A DNA stretch of 64,000 bases from Flavobacterium anseongense (GTDB lineage Bacteria; Bacteroidota; Bacteroidia; Flavobacteriales; Flavobacteriaceae): NCBI RefSeq assembly GCF_021608185.1, contig NZ_JAKIHN010000001.1, positions 248,001 to 312,000 of the forward strand. Reading direction: 5' to 3'. The position numbers and the translations under genes are program-made. Of the stretch, positions 41,398 to 50,948 are shown in pieces; the first letter of the stretch is position 1; each line of letters starts with the position of its first letter. The notes beneath the pieces were generated by a model, which saw only the letters and a program-made list of their open reading frames with translations, did not search any database and was not told where the DNA came from.

Positions 41398-43308
41398 TTA
41401 TAAAGAATCAATCTCGCCCTGTACAACTTCCCATTCTTCGAGCAGTTTATCCAGCTCTTGTTTTTTCTTATTGTATGCCATAAAGAAATTAGCATCTTCA
41501 ACATGCTTGTTATAGTTTGAAGCTAAGGCTTTGTCATCTGCCTGAATGTCTTTTTCTAATTGCTGAATTTGACTTTCTACTTTACTCAAACGGTTTTGCA
41601 GTGATTTACTTTTCTTTTGATCTTCATAAGAAACATTTTTGTTTTCCTTATTTGAATTCGAAGTAACGACTACATCTTTCTTTTCTATTTCACGCATGCT
41701 TTGTGCGTTACGCTGTTCTAAGAAAAAGTTGATGTCGCCTAGATATTCTTTTATTTTTTGGTCTTTAAATTCGTAAACAATATTCGACATTCCTTGTAGA
41801 AAATCTCTGTCGTGCGAAACTAACAATAAAGTGCCTTCGTATTTTTTTAATGCGGCTTTCAATACATTTTTAGATTTGATGTCCAAGTGATTCGTTGGTT
41901 CATCCATTACCAAAACATTGATTGGCTGCAGCAACAATTTGCACAATGCCAAACGATTTCTTTCTCCACCGGAAAGTACTTTTACTTTTTTCTCCACATC
42001 ATCACCACGAAACAAAAAAGAACCAAGCATATCTCTAACTTTAGAACGATTGGTATCGGTAGCTGCATTAATCATGGTTTCTAATAACGTAATTTCGCCA
42101 TCTAAATATTCGGCCTGATTTTGGGCAAAATAACCCAACTGCACATTGTGTCCCAGTTTTATCGAACCCTGATATTTAAATTCGTTAACGATGGCTTTCA
42201 TAAAAGTTGATTTTCCCTGACCATTCTGACCTACGAAAGCAATTTTAGAACCGCGTTCAACCAAAAGCGAAATATCTTTTAAAATCGTTTTATCTCCGTA
42301 AGCTTTAGTTACATGTTCTGCCTCAATCACAACTCTTCCCGGAGTTTGGGAAACCGGAAATGAAATATTCATTACCGAGTTATCATCTTCGTCCACTTCG
42401 ATGCGTTCTACTTTATCCAGCTTTTTGATAAGCGATTGCGCCATCGATGCTTTTGATGCTTTCGCTCTGAACTTTTCGATTAACTTCTCTGTTTCTTCAA
42501 TTTTCTTGGCTTGATTTTTTTTTGTAGCCAATTGCTTTTCGCGAATTTCTTCACGCAAAACTAAGTATTGTGAATAGGGTTTGTTGTAGTCGTAGGCTTT
42601 GCCTAATGAGATTTCAATCGTACGATTCGTTACATTATCCAAAAACATTTTATCGTGCGAAACAATTACCACTACGCCTGGAAAGTTTCTCAGAAATCCT
42701 TCCAGCCAAATGATACTCTCGATATCCAAGTGATTCGTTGGCTCATCAAGCAATAGAATATCATTCGATTGCAGTAATAATTTGGCCAACTCTATTCGCA
42801 TTCTCCAACCACCGGAAAAAGTATCGGTTTGGTTGTTAAAATCTTCTCTTTTGAAACCTAATCCCAATAATATTTTTTCGGTATCCCCAACATAATTATA
42901 GCCGCCCAGTAATTCAAAACGATGTGTATAATCGGATAAATCTTCTATAATCTGACTATATGCTTCGCTTTCATAATCGGTTCTTGAGACCAATTGATTG
43001 TTGATGTTTTCTAACTTTTTTTCGACAGCTTTTATCTCTGTGAAAGCTTCATAAGCTTCTTCAAGTACAGTTCTTCCATGTTCAAAATCGATGTCCTGAC
43101 GAAGAAAGCCCATTTTAATTTCCTTTTCGGTTGCAATCTGACCTGAATCGGGTTTGAAATCGCCTGCAAGAATTTTTAACATCGTCGATTTTCCGGCGCC
43201 GTTTTTCCCAACAAGTCCTACTCTGTCGCCTGAGCCTAATCGAAAAGTTACCTCTTCAAAAAGATAGGTACCACCAAAAGAAACAGATAAGTTATGGATA
43301 TTTAACAT
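41398..43308 (-). CDS. ABC-F family ATPase (Uup/EttA-type translation factor)
   Basis: A 636-residue soluble protein with two ABC ATPase domains and no membrane helices. Walker A motifs are GKNGAGKSTMLK (about 36-47) and GQNGQGKSTFMK (about 363-374). The signature motifs are TFSGGWRMR and LSGGERNR, and the Walker B motifs are LLLDEPTNHLD and LVMDEPTNHLD. The inter-domain linker is charged and helical as in the P-site tRNA interaction motif of ABC-F proteins, and the C-terminal 80 residues form a coiled coil like Uup. It likely acts on stalled ribosomes. Confidence 0.93.
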   Translation of the reverse strand: MLNIHNLSVSFGGTYLFEEVTFRLGSGDRVGLVGKNGAGKSTMLKILAGDFKPDSGQIATEKEIKMGFLRQDIDFEHGRTVLEEAYEAFTEIKAVEKKLENINNQLVSRTDYESEAYSQIIEDLSDYTHRFELLGGYNYVGDTEKILLGLGFKREDFNNQTDTFSGGWRMRIELAKLLLQSNDILLLDEPTNHLDIESIIWLEGFLRNFPGVVVIVSHDKMFLDNVTNRTIEISLGKAYDYNKPYSQYLVLREEIREKQLATKKNQAKKIEETEKLIEKFRAKASKASMAQSLIKKLDKVERIEVDEDDNSVMNISFPVSQTPGRVVIEAEHVTKAYGDKTILKDISLLVERGSKIAFVGQNGQGKSTFMKAIVNEFKYQGSIKLGHNVQLGYFAQNQAEYLDGEITLLETMINAATDTNRSKVRDMLGSFLFRGDDVEKKVKVLSGGERNRLALCKLLLQPINVLVMDEPTNHLDIKSKNVLKAALKKYEGTLLLVSHDRDFLQGMSNIVYEFKDQKIKEYLGDINFFLEQRNAQSMREIEKKDVVVTSNSNKENKNVSYEDQKKSKSLQNRLSKVESQIQQLEKDIQADDKALASNYNKHVEDANFFMAYNKKKQELDKLLEEWEVVQGEIDSL

Positions 43309-43352
43309 AGAGAAAAAGAATAGTATATTAGTATTAAAACCTGCTTTCGGTT

Positions 43353-43360
43353 TACCTTTG
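43353..43360 (+). promoter_or_regulatory. -7 box of the DUF983 gene
   Basis: TACCTTTG matches TAnnTTTG. It ends 10 bases before a first ATG and 37 bases before the ATG chosen, supporting the later start. Confidence 0.5.
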
Positions 43361-43397
43361 CAGAACCGAAATGGAAATAAAATTAAAATTTTTGCAA

Positions 43398-43781
43398 ATG
43401 TTAAAAAAAGGATCCAAACTAAATAGTATTTTAACAGGAACTTGTCCTAGATGCCAAGAAGAAAGTATGTATGTTGATAAAAATCCATACAACTTACCAA
43501 AGATTTTTGAAATGCACGAGAATTGTAGCCACTGTGGTTTACATTATCAAATAGAGCCTTCCTTTTTTTATGGGGCGATGTATGTAAATTATGGACTGAC
43601 TGTTATGGTTGGAGTCGCGGCATTTATCATTTCAAAAGTCCTTTTGGGATTAGCATTAACTCCATCATTTATCAGCATTATTTTAACACTGATTGTTTTA
43701 ATGCCGATTAACTCAAGATTAGCCCGGAATATTTATATCAATATGTTTGTGAGTTTTGACAAAGATGCTGTTAAGAAATAG
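43398..43781 (+). CDS. DUF983 membrane protein with zinc-ribbon
   Basis: A 127-residue protein. The N-terminal part has two CxxC pairs (TGTCPRCQ, residues 14-20, and NCSHCG, about 41-46) typical of a zinc ribbon, and two membrane helices follow (GLTVMVGVAAFIISKVLLG and SIILTLIVLMPINSRLA). This is the DUF983 family, whose function is unknown. I start at MLKKGSKLN because the promoter -7 box leaves too little leader for the ATG nine codons upstream. Its last 11 bases overlap the end of the convergent oxidoreductase gene. Confidence 0.82.
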   Translation: MLKKGSKLNSILTGTCPRCQEESMYVDKNPYNLPKIFEMHENCSHCGLHYQIEPSFFYGAMYVNYGLTVMVGVAAFIISKVLLGLALTPSFISIILTLIVLMPINSRLARNIYINMFVSFDKDAVKK

Positions 43782-44814
43782 CATATCTTTTTATATCGAT
43801 TGTCTTATCTAATGGTTTTCCGTTTTCGATAAAGTCGTATAAATCTAAAGCCAATGTTGGTGCCAGCATTACACCTCGGGTTCCCAGGCCATTTAAAATA
43901 TGAAGGTTTGCGTATTTTGGGTGCGTACCAAGTAATGGTTTTCTGTCCTTTACTGTTGGTCTTACGCCTGCAAAATGCTCTACAATTTCAAAATCACAGT
44001 TTAGAATCTCATTTATTCTATCTATCAGTTCTTGTCTGCCTTCTTCAGTAGGCGAGTTTGTTTTATCTTCCCAATTATAGGTTGCGCCAACCTTGAACAG
44101 ATTATTACCTAATGGCAAAATAAAAACATTTGTATTTATAATTACATCCAAGTCTAAATCGGCAGCTCTGATGATAAATAATTCTCCTTTAGTTCCGTCA
44201 AGCGGTAAATAATTAAAAAAAGGGTTTGAATGCATTCCAAATCCTTCAGCGAAGACAATGCATTTGGTTTTTATGCTTTTATATTCAATAGAATCGTCAA
44301 ACGTTTTGATTTCTGTATAATCAAAAGTTTCAGAAATCAATAAATCCAAACTCCTCAGATAGGCGTGATAATTAGTAAGCAACGCAATTGTATCAACATA
44401 ACCCGTTTGCAGGACTTCTCCGTATCCAAATGGAGCATCAATACCTACATATTTTTTGTGAACTATAGCTGTTGAAAGAAATGGTGCTAAATTAGGTTTA
44501 TCTGAGGCTGCAAACCAATTGTTTTGTTCTTCTACCGAAAAGAACTTTCTGTAAATTGGAATTTTAAAATCAAATTGAACCTTGAACTTTTCTTCTATCG
44601 TTCGATAAAATTCTGATGCTATTTCAAGTTGGGCATTTGCATTCCATACCTGGCTAAATCTTTTTAAAATAACCGGATTGTACAATCCACCAGCGATGCT
44701 GCTTGAATTTTGTGATTTATTATCAAAGACTATAAATGATTTATTATGCTGCAAAAGGGTTTCTGCAAAAGCGATGCCTGCCAATCCTGAGCCAACAATA
44801 ATGTAATCTTTCAT
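43771..44814 (-). CDS. FAD-dependent oxidoreductase (DadA/glycine oxidase-like)
   Basis: A 347-residue flavoprotein of the D-amino-acid dehydrogenase superfamily. The dinucleotide motif is IIVGSGLAGIAFAETLL (residues 4-20), followed by VFDN at the end of the second strand. The C-terminal FAD contacts are FAGVRPTVKDRKPLLGTHP and LHILNGLGTRGVMLAPTLA. The substrate domain is intact. Substrate preference cannot be deduced; glycine oxidase- or TrmC C-terminal-like activity is possible. Confidence 0.85.
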   Translation of the reverse strand: MKDYIIVGSGLAGIAFAETLLQHNKSFIVFDNKSQNSSSIAGGLYNPVILKRFSQVWNANAQLEIASEFYRTIEEKFKVQFDFKIPIYRKFFSVEEQNNWFAASDKPNLAPFLSTAIVHKKYVGIDAPFGYGEVLQTGYVDTIALLTNYHAYLRSLDLLISETFDYTEIKTFDDSIEYKSIKTKCIVFAEGFGMHSNPFFNYLPLDGTKGELFIIRAADLDLDVIINTNVFILPLGNNLFKVGATYNWEDKTNSPTEEGRQELIDRINEILNCDFEIVEHFAGVRPTVKDRKPLLGTHPKYANLHILNGLGTRGVMLAPTLALDLYDFIENGKPLDKTIDIKRYAIS

Positions 44815-44830
44815 CCTGTTTATACCTAAA

Positions 44831-44861
44831 AAAAACTCTCACCATAAAGATGAGAGTTTTA
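44831..44861 (-). terminator. Terminator of the gldKLMN operon
   Basis: AAAAACTCTCA and TGAGAGTTTT(A) form a 10-11-bp stem with a 9-base loop after gldN. Confidence 0.82.
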
Positions 44862-44882
44862 TATTTTATTATGAAATATTTC

Positions 44883-45797
44883 TTAGTAATTCCACATGTC
44901 AGATTCGAAACTACGAATCTTTTCTTTTACTCTTTCAGATTCCAAAAGCTGTGCCTGTGAATTGTCCTTCATGTATTGCTGAATTTCTCTATCACCATAA
45001 ACATTTTCTTCTTTGTAAATCTCGCCGTTAAATCTTCGGGAGTTTAACAAATGGTCAAACGTGATTGGCATTGCAGAATTCTTATCATTAAAGGCCTTCG
45101 ACTCATGCAGTATATCTCTTACTGTAGGGAAGTAAACCCAGAACAAATCAATTACATCGGCTTTTTCATTCCCGGCATCTCTTGCTTCAGGAGTAACCGG
45201 ACACAAAGCTAACAATCTGTATTTCAACTCACCTTGACGTTTGTCAAAATACCAATAACCTTTGATTTTGTAGCCTGAAATATAACTGGCGTCCAATTCT
45301 TTTTTATTGATATACTGTGGGTCTAAAACTTTAGCTCCACTTTTATAATCATCATAGTAGTTATTTATTTCATCTTTCCCCATATCGGTAGTATCGATAT
45401 AAGTAAATGAAGATTCCATATCCTTAAACGTTTTCTTAATATTGAAATAATCATCAGTATATACTTCTGTTATTTTACCACTCTTGATGTTTTTTACAAG
45501 TACATCGAAGAGTGATCTTCTTTCTTTACCAACGAAAGCCGTATCGATAGGATAATACAAAGGAAAATTAATTCTCTCATCAACGTCAATAAACTCCCAA
45601 ATGGTTTTACCCATTAAGACATCCCTGTCATGAACATAACCATAAGGTAATGGTTTGTCGTTGTCAGAAATTAACTGTGCAGGTGTTTTCTTTCCAATCT
45701 CATCTGGAGTTTTAGAATTCAACAAGTTTGCCTGAGCATAAGTTGAAGCACTCATTGCTACTGCAAAAATTACTGATAAAAGATTTTTAATTTTCAT
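44883..45797 (-). CDS. gldN: Gliding motility / type IX secretion protein GldN
   Basis: A 304-residue secreted protein with signal peptide ending STYAQ (residue 21). The body matches the GldN/PorN family in length, in its position after gldM and in blocks such as VLMGKTIWEFIDVDERINFPLYYP and LLALCPVTPEARDAG. GldN forms a periplasmic ring with the lipoprotein GldK at the outer membrane and is required for type IX secretion. It follows gldM by 47 bases. Confidence 0.93.
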   Translation of the reverse strand: MKIKNLLSVIFAVAMSASTYAQANLLNSKTPDEIGKKTPAQLISDNDKPLPYGYVHDRDVLMGKTIWEFIDVDERINFPLYYPIDTAFVGKERRSLFDVLVKNIKSGKITEVYTDDYFNIKKTFKDMESSFTYIDTTDMGKDEINNYYDDYKSGAKVLDPQYINKKELDASYISGYKIKGYWYFDKRQGELKYRLLALCPVTPEARDAGNEKADVIDLFWVYFPTVRDILHESKAFNDKNSAMPITFDHLLNSRRFNGEIYKEENVYGDREIQQYMKDNSQAQLLESERVKEKIRSFESDMWNY

Positions 45798-45844
45798 AAT
45801 TTATAATATAAGTTATTTAAGTAGGTTTCTCTCAACTTAAATTA

Positions 45845-47395
45845 TTATTGTATTTCGTAAATAACCGGTGCAGCATCTTTAGGGATAATTCCTGAAGCTC
45901 CAACAATTTTTGTTTTAATATCAAAAATAGATATTTGGTCACCTTTTGATGCTCTTGCTAAAGCCGCTTTACATTTTCCATCAACTTTACTACCGTTAAC
46001 AATAACAGCTGCTTGTCCAGGAACTTTGAAACTAAAACGAGTTACTTCATATTTTAAATCATAAACGAAGTCTTGAAGCTCAGCAGTAATATTTGAAACC
46101 TCTAAACGAGATTTAGCTCCTTTTTGAACTCCTGTAACTCCACCAATTGCACCAGCCGGAGCAGGGATGTTTTTGATTCTAAATACTTTCTTATCTGATA
46201 CTTTAGATTTGTCCGGTAATTCACCAGTTACACTAACGGTAACTTCAGTTCCACTTCCAGGGCTAAGATTATATTGTCCAGGCTTAGCACCTTTTGTCAT
46301 ACCAGGAGCAGAAGCAGAAACTTTATTATCAGTAATACCGGCAAATGAAATAGTCATTGGGTTTGGTAAACCTCTGTACACTACGTTCATTTTATCAGCA
46401 GATATATTTGCTGAATTAGGTTTAGGTACTACTACATAGTTTCCTTTGATTGGTAAGCTTACAACTTTTCCTCCTTCGTCGAAGTTGAAAGAACCGGTAA
46501 TTTCATGTTCTCCAACTGCACCAGCACCAAAAGAGAAGTCTGCCTGACCCGCTTTAGCAGGAACACTGACTCCGTTTACGATAACTGATTTTGCAACCAA
46601 GTTCGGGTCAAATTTACCTAAGATAATTTTACCTTTTACGGCTTCTCCCTGAAAGAAAGCTGTTTTTTCAGGAACAACAATTGGTTGGTACGCTGTTAAT
46701 GAAGCAGCTGCCACAAGGTCTGATTGGAACATACCTGCAATAATATCGCTTTCAGTAGTTTTAATGTCAGCCTGTAATTGAGATAATTTTGTAATCGTTG
46801 CGATAAGTGGGAATCCTTTGAAGTTATAATCTAACCAATTCAAAGTAGCTCCAGCACTTTTAGATTTTACTGGTTCAGCAGCAAATCTTTTTTGGATTTT
46901 TTTCAATTCCGGCTCAGATATTGAGCTTCCTCCGATTTGTTTAACTTTCTCAACAAAATTCTTCATTCTATCAAGGAACTCTTGACCTGATTTTGACGGT
47001 TTATCACCTTCAAACCATTTCTCGTCAACTTTGTCTCCTTTATCCATAGCTTCGAAAGGTAAGTTCCCGTCTTCGTTTCTTGGATATTCTTTTGTAAACT
47101 CAGTTTTAATATCCTCTATATACGTGCTATATTCTTTACAAAGTGCTCTTATTTTTTCTACCTTTTCCTTTTTAGCACCAAATTGTAACGGCTGATCTTG
47201 AGCTTTTTGAGCTAACTGTTGGAATGATGAATCATTTCTAACATCAGCAATACCATTTGACTCAATAATTTTATTATTCAAGATTCCAAAAGCCGATAGT
47301 ACTTCTTTGGACATATTTAATGCTAACATTGCGATGAAAACCAGATACATCAGGTTAATCATCTTCTGTCTAGGGGTTAATTTTCCTCCTGCCAT
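45845..47395 (-). CDS. gldM: Type IX secretion motor protein GldM
   Basis: A 516-residue protein with a short cytosolic start and one membrane helix (MINLMYLVFIAMLALNMS, about residues 11-28), followed by a large periplasmic region of helical and beta domains that forms the motor shaft. The N-terminal block KLTPRQKMINLMYLVFIAMLALN is highly conserved in GldM/PorM. It works with GldL in the inner membrane to convert proton motive force into rotation for gliding and secretion. Confidence 0.95.
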   Translation of the reverse strand: MAGGKLTPRQKMINLMYLVFIAMLALNMSKEVLSAFGILNNKIIESNGIADVRNDSSFQQLAQKAQDQPLQFGAKKEKVEKIRALCKEYSTYIEDIKTEFTKEYPRNEDGNLPFEAMDKGDKVDEKWFEGDKPSKSGQEFLDRMKNFVEKVKQIGGSSISEPELKKIQKRFAAEPVKSKSAGATLNWLDYNFKGFPLIATITKLSQLQADIKTTESDIIAGMFQSDLVAAASLTAYQPIVVPEKTAFFQGEAVKGKIILGKFDPNLVAKSVIVNGVSVPAKAGQADFSFGAGAVGEHEITGSFNFDEGGKVVSLPIKGNYVVVPKPNSANISADKMNVVYRGLPNPMTISFAGITDNKVSASAPGMTKGAKPGQYNLSPGSGTEVTVSVTGELPDKSKVSDKKVFRIKNIPAPAGAIGGVTGVQKGAKSRLEVSNITAELQDFVYDLKYEVTRFSFKVPGQAAVIVNGSKVDGKCKAALARASKGDQISIFDIKTKIVGASGIIPKDAAPVIYEIQ

Positions 47396-47451
47396 TTTTT
47401 CTAATTAGTTTAAATTATTATTTTGTTTAAAATATATAGTTAAAAAACTAA

Positions 47452-48084
47452 TTATCCTTTGTTACTCATTGCAGAAAGCATTCCTCCATATACATTATTC
47501 AATGTAGAAAGATTTGAAGTAAGGCTTTGCATTTGATCTTTTAATTTTAAGTTGTTTTCAGCAACCTCATCGTTAATTTTTGCGTTTCTTTCGGCGCTTT
47601 GTAATTGAACTTGGTATAAACCATTCAAAGTTTCTAATTGAGAAGCTGCTTTAGTCATTTCTTCTGCATATTTTTTTGTTGATGCAACAGAATCGACTGT
47701 AGGAGAAATTGCTTTTGCTGCACCTTCGAAGTTTCTGATGCTAGCTCCTAAACTTTCCATTAATTGTCCATCAATTTTAGCTTCTTTCAACATATTGTCT
47801 AATTTTTGAGACAATAAACCTTGTGCTTCTTTTGGATCTTCTTTTTTACCTTTTTCTTTTGCTTCACCACCGGCTAATTCTGGATAAACTAATGACCAGT
47901 CTAATTCTTTATCTACTGGATCGAAAGCTGACAGACCAAAAATCAATGCCTCAGTTCCTAATCCTACGATAAGCATCAAACTTGCGCCTGGCCAGTGCAT
48001 CAATTTAAATAATGCTCCAATAATTACAACTGCAGCTCCCATCCCGTACGCGAAATTCATTGCTTTTTTGCTTAAAAATGCCAT
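47452..48084 (-). CDS. gldL: Type IX secretion motor protein GldL
   Basis: A 210-residue protein with two membrane helices (about 11-27 and 34-52) and a cytosolic coiled-coil tail. The first helix block MNFAYGMGAAVVIIGALFK and the acidic residue in the second helix (GLGTEALIFGL, Glu45) match the GldL/PorL family; the equivalent Glu49 in F. johnsoniae is essential for motor function. A Lys (27) ends the first helix. It lies between gldK and gldM as in all gliding loci. Confidence 0.95.
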   Translation of the reverse strand: MAFLSKKAMNFAYGMGAAVVIIGALFKLMHWPGASLMLIVGLGTEALIFGLSAFDPVDKELDWSLVYPELAGGEAKEKGKKEDPKEAQGLLSQKLDNMLKEAKIDGQLMESLGASIRNFEGAAKAISPTVDSVASTKKYAEEMTKAASQLETLNGLYQVQLQSAERNAKINDEVAENNLKLKDQMQSLTSNLSTLNNVYGGMLSAMSNKG

Positions 48085-48138
48085 AATAATAAAATTTTAG
48101 TTAGTTAGTTTTTAATTTATATTTAAGTTAGTTTGAAA

Positions 48139-49551
48139 TTACTTTTTAGGTGCAGCATTCTTGGTAACCTGAGTTCCCATATAATCCTGAACTGTACGGA
48201 AACCAATGTAGCTTCTGGCTGAATCTGCATATTCAAAATCTCTGGTTCCTACTTGCAGGAAGTAAGCAACGTCTTTCCATGAACCACCACGAACGGCTTT
48301 TCTCATGTTCTTCAAATCTGAAACGTTTGGATTTATTGAAGACACATATTCGTAAGCTGCAGCATCGTATGATGAATCTGTCCATTCAGCCACATTTCCT
48401 GACATATTGTACAAATTATATCCATTTGGCTCATATGATTTTGCTTCTACAGTATATAAAGCCTGATCAGCAGCATAATCCCCTCTATTAGGTTTGAAAT
48501 TAGCTAAGAAACAACCTCTGTCATTTTTAGCATAAGGTCCTCCCCATGGGAAAGTAGCTGATTCTAAACCACCTCTAGCAGCGTACTCCCATTCTGATTC
48601 TATTGGAAGACGGAAGGAATTTATTAAATCTTGTTTTTTCTTTTTTGATTTGATGTACGAATTTTTGTTTAAAGTTCTCCATGCACAAAATGCTTTTGCT
48701 TGTTTCCAGCTAACACCAACTACAGGATATTCGCCATACGCTTGATGCCAAAAATAATCATTGTGCATAGGCTCATTGTAGGAATAAGCAAAATCTTTTA
48801 TCCAAACTGTAGTGTCAGGATAAACAAGTTGCTGTTCAGTTCTGATAAAATCACTTCTCTTGCCTTTTTTAGCTTTTGCAGCTGCTTGGATATCCATCCA
48901 TGAGTATCTGAATTTTAATTTACGAACATCGATTGTTCTTAAACCATTAAAAGATTCTGCCATTGGCAAATACATAGTATCCATAACTTCTGTGTAATAT
49001 TCGTCTGGATATTTTTTTGTGTCTTTTATAAGCTTGATTTTTTTATTTAATCTTCTTCCTGCATAAGGATCATCATCAGTTCCTACACTATAATAATTCT
49101 CATACATATATTTATCATAAGGAGTCATTTTAGCGGGATCAGTATCATTAAAAGCAAAATCACCAATGCTTCCGCCTTTACCGCCGCCTCCTTTACCACC
49201 TTTACCGGTAGAAGTTTGTCCAACTTCATCAGCAAGAATAGCTAAACGCACTCTTATCGTAGAATCTTTTACCCATTCTACAAACTGACGGTATTCACTA
49301 TTTGTGATTTCGGTTTCATCCATATAGAATGATCTAACGGTAACCGTTTTAGTAGGTGAATCTTGTACATTAGCTAGGTCATCATCAGATTTTCCCATAA
49401 TGTATGATCCACCAGGGATTAAAGTCATTCCAAATGGTTTTTCGGGATGCCATTTCTTTCCTTTAACTCCTACCAATTCACCTTTATCACTTGATCCACC
49501 ACAACTGGTTAATAAAGCTAAAAATGACGCAAATGTTATGAACTTCTTCAT
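48139..49551 (-). CDS. gldK: Type IX secretion lipoprotein GldK
   Basis: A 470-residue lipoprotein (lipobox LLTSCGG, Cys17) of the sulfatase-modifying-factor (FGE) fold, homologous to GldK/PorK. Blocks are MTLIPGGSYIMGKSDDDL, FYMDETEITNSEYRQFVEW, PVVGVSWKQAKAFCAWR, LPIESEWEYAARGG and YNMSGNVAEWTDS, and the C-terminus ends AVRGGSW...YIGFR. A Gly/Lys-rich insert (about 115-128) is unusual but occurs in relatives. With GldN it builds the outer membrane-associated ring of the type IX system. First gene of the gldKLMN operon. Confidence 0.95.
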   Translation of the reverse strand: MKKFITFASFLALLTSCGGSSDKGELVGVKGKKWHPEKPFGMTLIPGGSYIMGKSDDDLANVQDSPTKTVTVRSFYMDETEITNSEYRQFVEWVKDSTIRVRLAILADEVGQTSTGKGGKGGGGKGGSIGDFAFNDTDPAKMTPYDKYMYENYYSVGTDDDPYAGRRLNKKIKLIKDTKKYPDEYYTEVMDTMYLPMAESFNGLRTIDVRKLKFRYSWMDIQAAAKAKKGKRSDFIRTEQQLVYPDTTVWIKDFAYSYNEPMHNDYFWHQAYGEYPVVGVSWKQAKAFCAWRTLNKNSYIKSKKKKQDLINSFRLPIESEWEYAARGGLESATFPWGGPYAKNDRGCFLANFKPNRGDYAADQALYTVEAKSYEPNGYNLYNMSGNVAEWTDSSYDAAAYEYVSSINPNVSDLKNMRKAVRGGSWKDVAYFLQVGTRDFEYADSARSYIGFRTVQDYMGTQVTKNAAPKK

Positions 49552-49790
49552 ATGTATATATTGGGGTTATTTTGAATATTATTTTAAGGGCGTAAACCTA
49601 TTTATTATTTTTCAAAAAAGCAATTAATTAATATTAAATTTCTTCAGACAATTTTCCACAATAACAATTCACATTCCAAAAATAGAATTAATCTTGTAAT
49701 AAAAAAAATGTTTTATCGATAAAACGCATTTTTTATCGATAAAATGCTGTTTTTTCTAATTTTTGTAATCTTATTTTTATTTTTTTGTTG
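49552..49790. other. Intergenic region upstream of gldK
   Basis: The 239 bases between the arginase-fold gene and gldK contain two perfect TTTTATCGATAAAA palindromes and are otherwise AT-rich. No perfect TAnnTTTG box is seen for gldK; the nearest is TAGGTTTA about 50 bases before the start. Confidence 0.6.
49711..49744. promoter_or_regulatory. Paired perfect palindromes TTTTATCGATAAAA
   Basis: Two identical 14-bp palindromes at 49711-49724 and 49731-49744, centre to centre 20 bp. They lie about 160-190 bases upstream of gldK and 47 bases after the stop of the arginase-fold gene. On the minus strand the second hairpin is followed by eight T, so a tandem terminator is an alternative. Confidence 0.6.
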
Positions 49791-50945
49791 TTATAATGAA
49801 TTCTTTCGCTGTGCTTTCCACCACCTTTCAGGTATTTCATTGTTACAAGCTGCTAAATATTCGTCATGCGAACAAGATAATAACGTGTTTTTTTTAAGTT
49901 TATTGTGTTGTCCTGCAAAAAAATTAATTTCTATCCACCATCTCCCTGTTTTATTGCTCTTATAGAACACTAATTCTTCGTTTTCTAATGGCACAATATA
50001 CTTTAAATAATTTTCTTTTGTCCCAAATGGGTATTCATTTGAACGGTAATTAACCCCTTCTATAAAATACCATAGTATCTGCGCAATTAGTACTGAACCT
50101 TCTTTTTTATTATTATAATTAAAAATTCCTAAAGAACTTACTTTATCACTGATTCCAGCATATCTTGACAGACTACAAATTTCTTTTCCATCAAATCCAT
50201 TTGGAACAAAAGTAGCAAAATTTCCTGAATATGAAGACTTTACAGCATTTAAATCTATACTAACAATATCCGCATCGCGTAATGTTGGCTCTGACAATTC
50301 AATATTATTTGAAATTTCACCTAATCTGTATGCATCAAAAAATAATTTTTCAATCAAATCAATCTCTTCCTGCGAATTATAATAAGTTTGATATCCTATA
50401 TTGGAATAATTAAAAAGGTTGTTAGGCTCATCCAAAATTATTTTAGACAAATAAGAGTTGGCTGTTATTCCATCTTCCTGTTTGCCAAAATCAAACCTAC
50501 TGTCTATTGAAACCAAATTGACCATCTGTTCCTGCTTATCATATGCTCTGTATAACGGATAAGTCAAATCCTGCGAACCGCCAATAACAATTGGAATAAT
50601 TCCTTTTCGAATTAATTTAGCGGCTACTTTTTGTAAAGCAAAAAAAGTATCTTCTAAAGAATTCCCGGGAATTATATCTCCCAAATCAGCTATTGAGCTT
50701 TGCCAGTTTCCCGGAAACAAACCATATAATTCTCTTCGGACAGCATCTAGATTTACTTCGTCATCTACGAAATTAATAGCGCCACGGTTTTCTAAAACAC
50801 CTATGATGGCAATTTTTATTTTGTCGATATCCGGAAAGTCTTTATCTGTATGAAATGCAACTTTACTTCCCAAATGTTGTGATGACAATCCGTTTATGAA
50901 TTGAATAATTTCGTTATCAACAGGTGACAGAAAATCAAATTCCAT
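49791..50945 (-). CDS. Arginase-fold (formimidoylglutamase-like) protein with degraded metal sites
   Basis: A 384-residue protein of the ureohydrolase fold. The three metal-binding blocks are recognisable but altered: GGSHD is IGGSQDLTYP (122-126, His replaced by Gln), DAHxDxR is VSIDSRFDFG (146-154), and SxDxDxxDP is VSIDLNAVKS (about 230-239). A dinuclear Mn site is therefore unlikely, so arginase or formimidoylglutamase activity is doubtful. Such genes sit between topA and gldK in Flavobacterium, and a structural or regulatory role is possible. It follows topA by 3 bases. Confidence 0.78.
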   Translation of the reverse strand: MEFDFLSPVDNEIIQFINGLSSQHLGSKVAFHTDKDFPDIDKIKIAIIGVLENRGAINFVDDEVNLDAVRRELYGLFPGNWQSSIADLGDIIPGNSLEDTFFALQKVAAKLIRKGIIPIVIGGSQDLTYPLYRAYDKQEQMVNLVSIDSRFDFGKQEDGITANSYLSKIILDEPNNLFNYSNIGYQTYYNSQEEIDLIEKLFFDAYRLGEISNNIELSEPTLRDADIVSIDLNAVKSSYSGNFATFVPNGFDGKEICSLSRYAGISDKVSSLGIFNYNNKKEGSVLIAQILWYFIEGVNYRSNEYPFGTKENYLKYIVPLENEELVFYKSNKTGRWWIEINFFAGQHNKLKKNTLLSCSHDEYLAACNNEIPERWWKAQRKNSL

Positions 50946-50948
50946 AGT

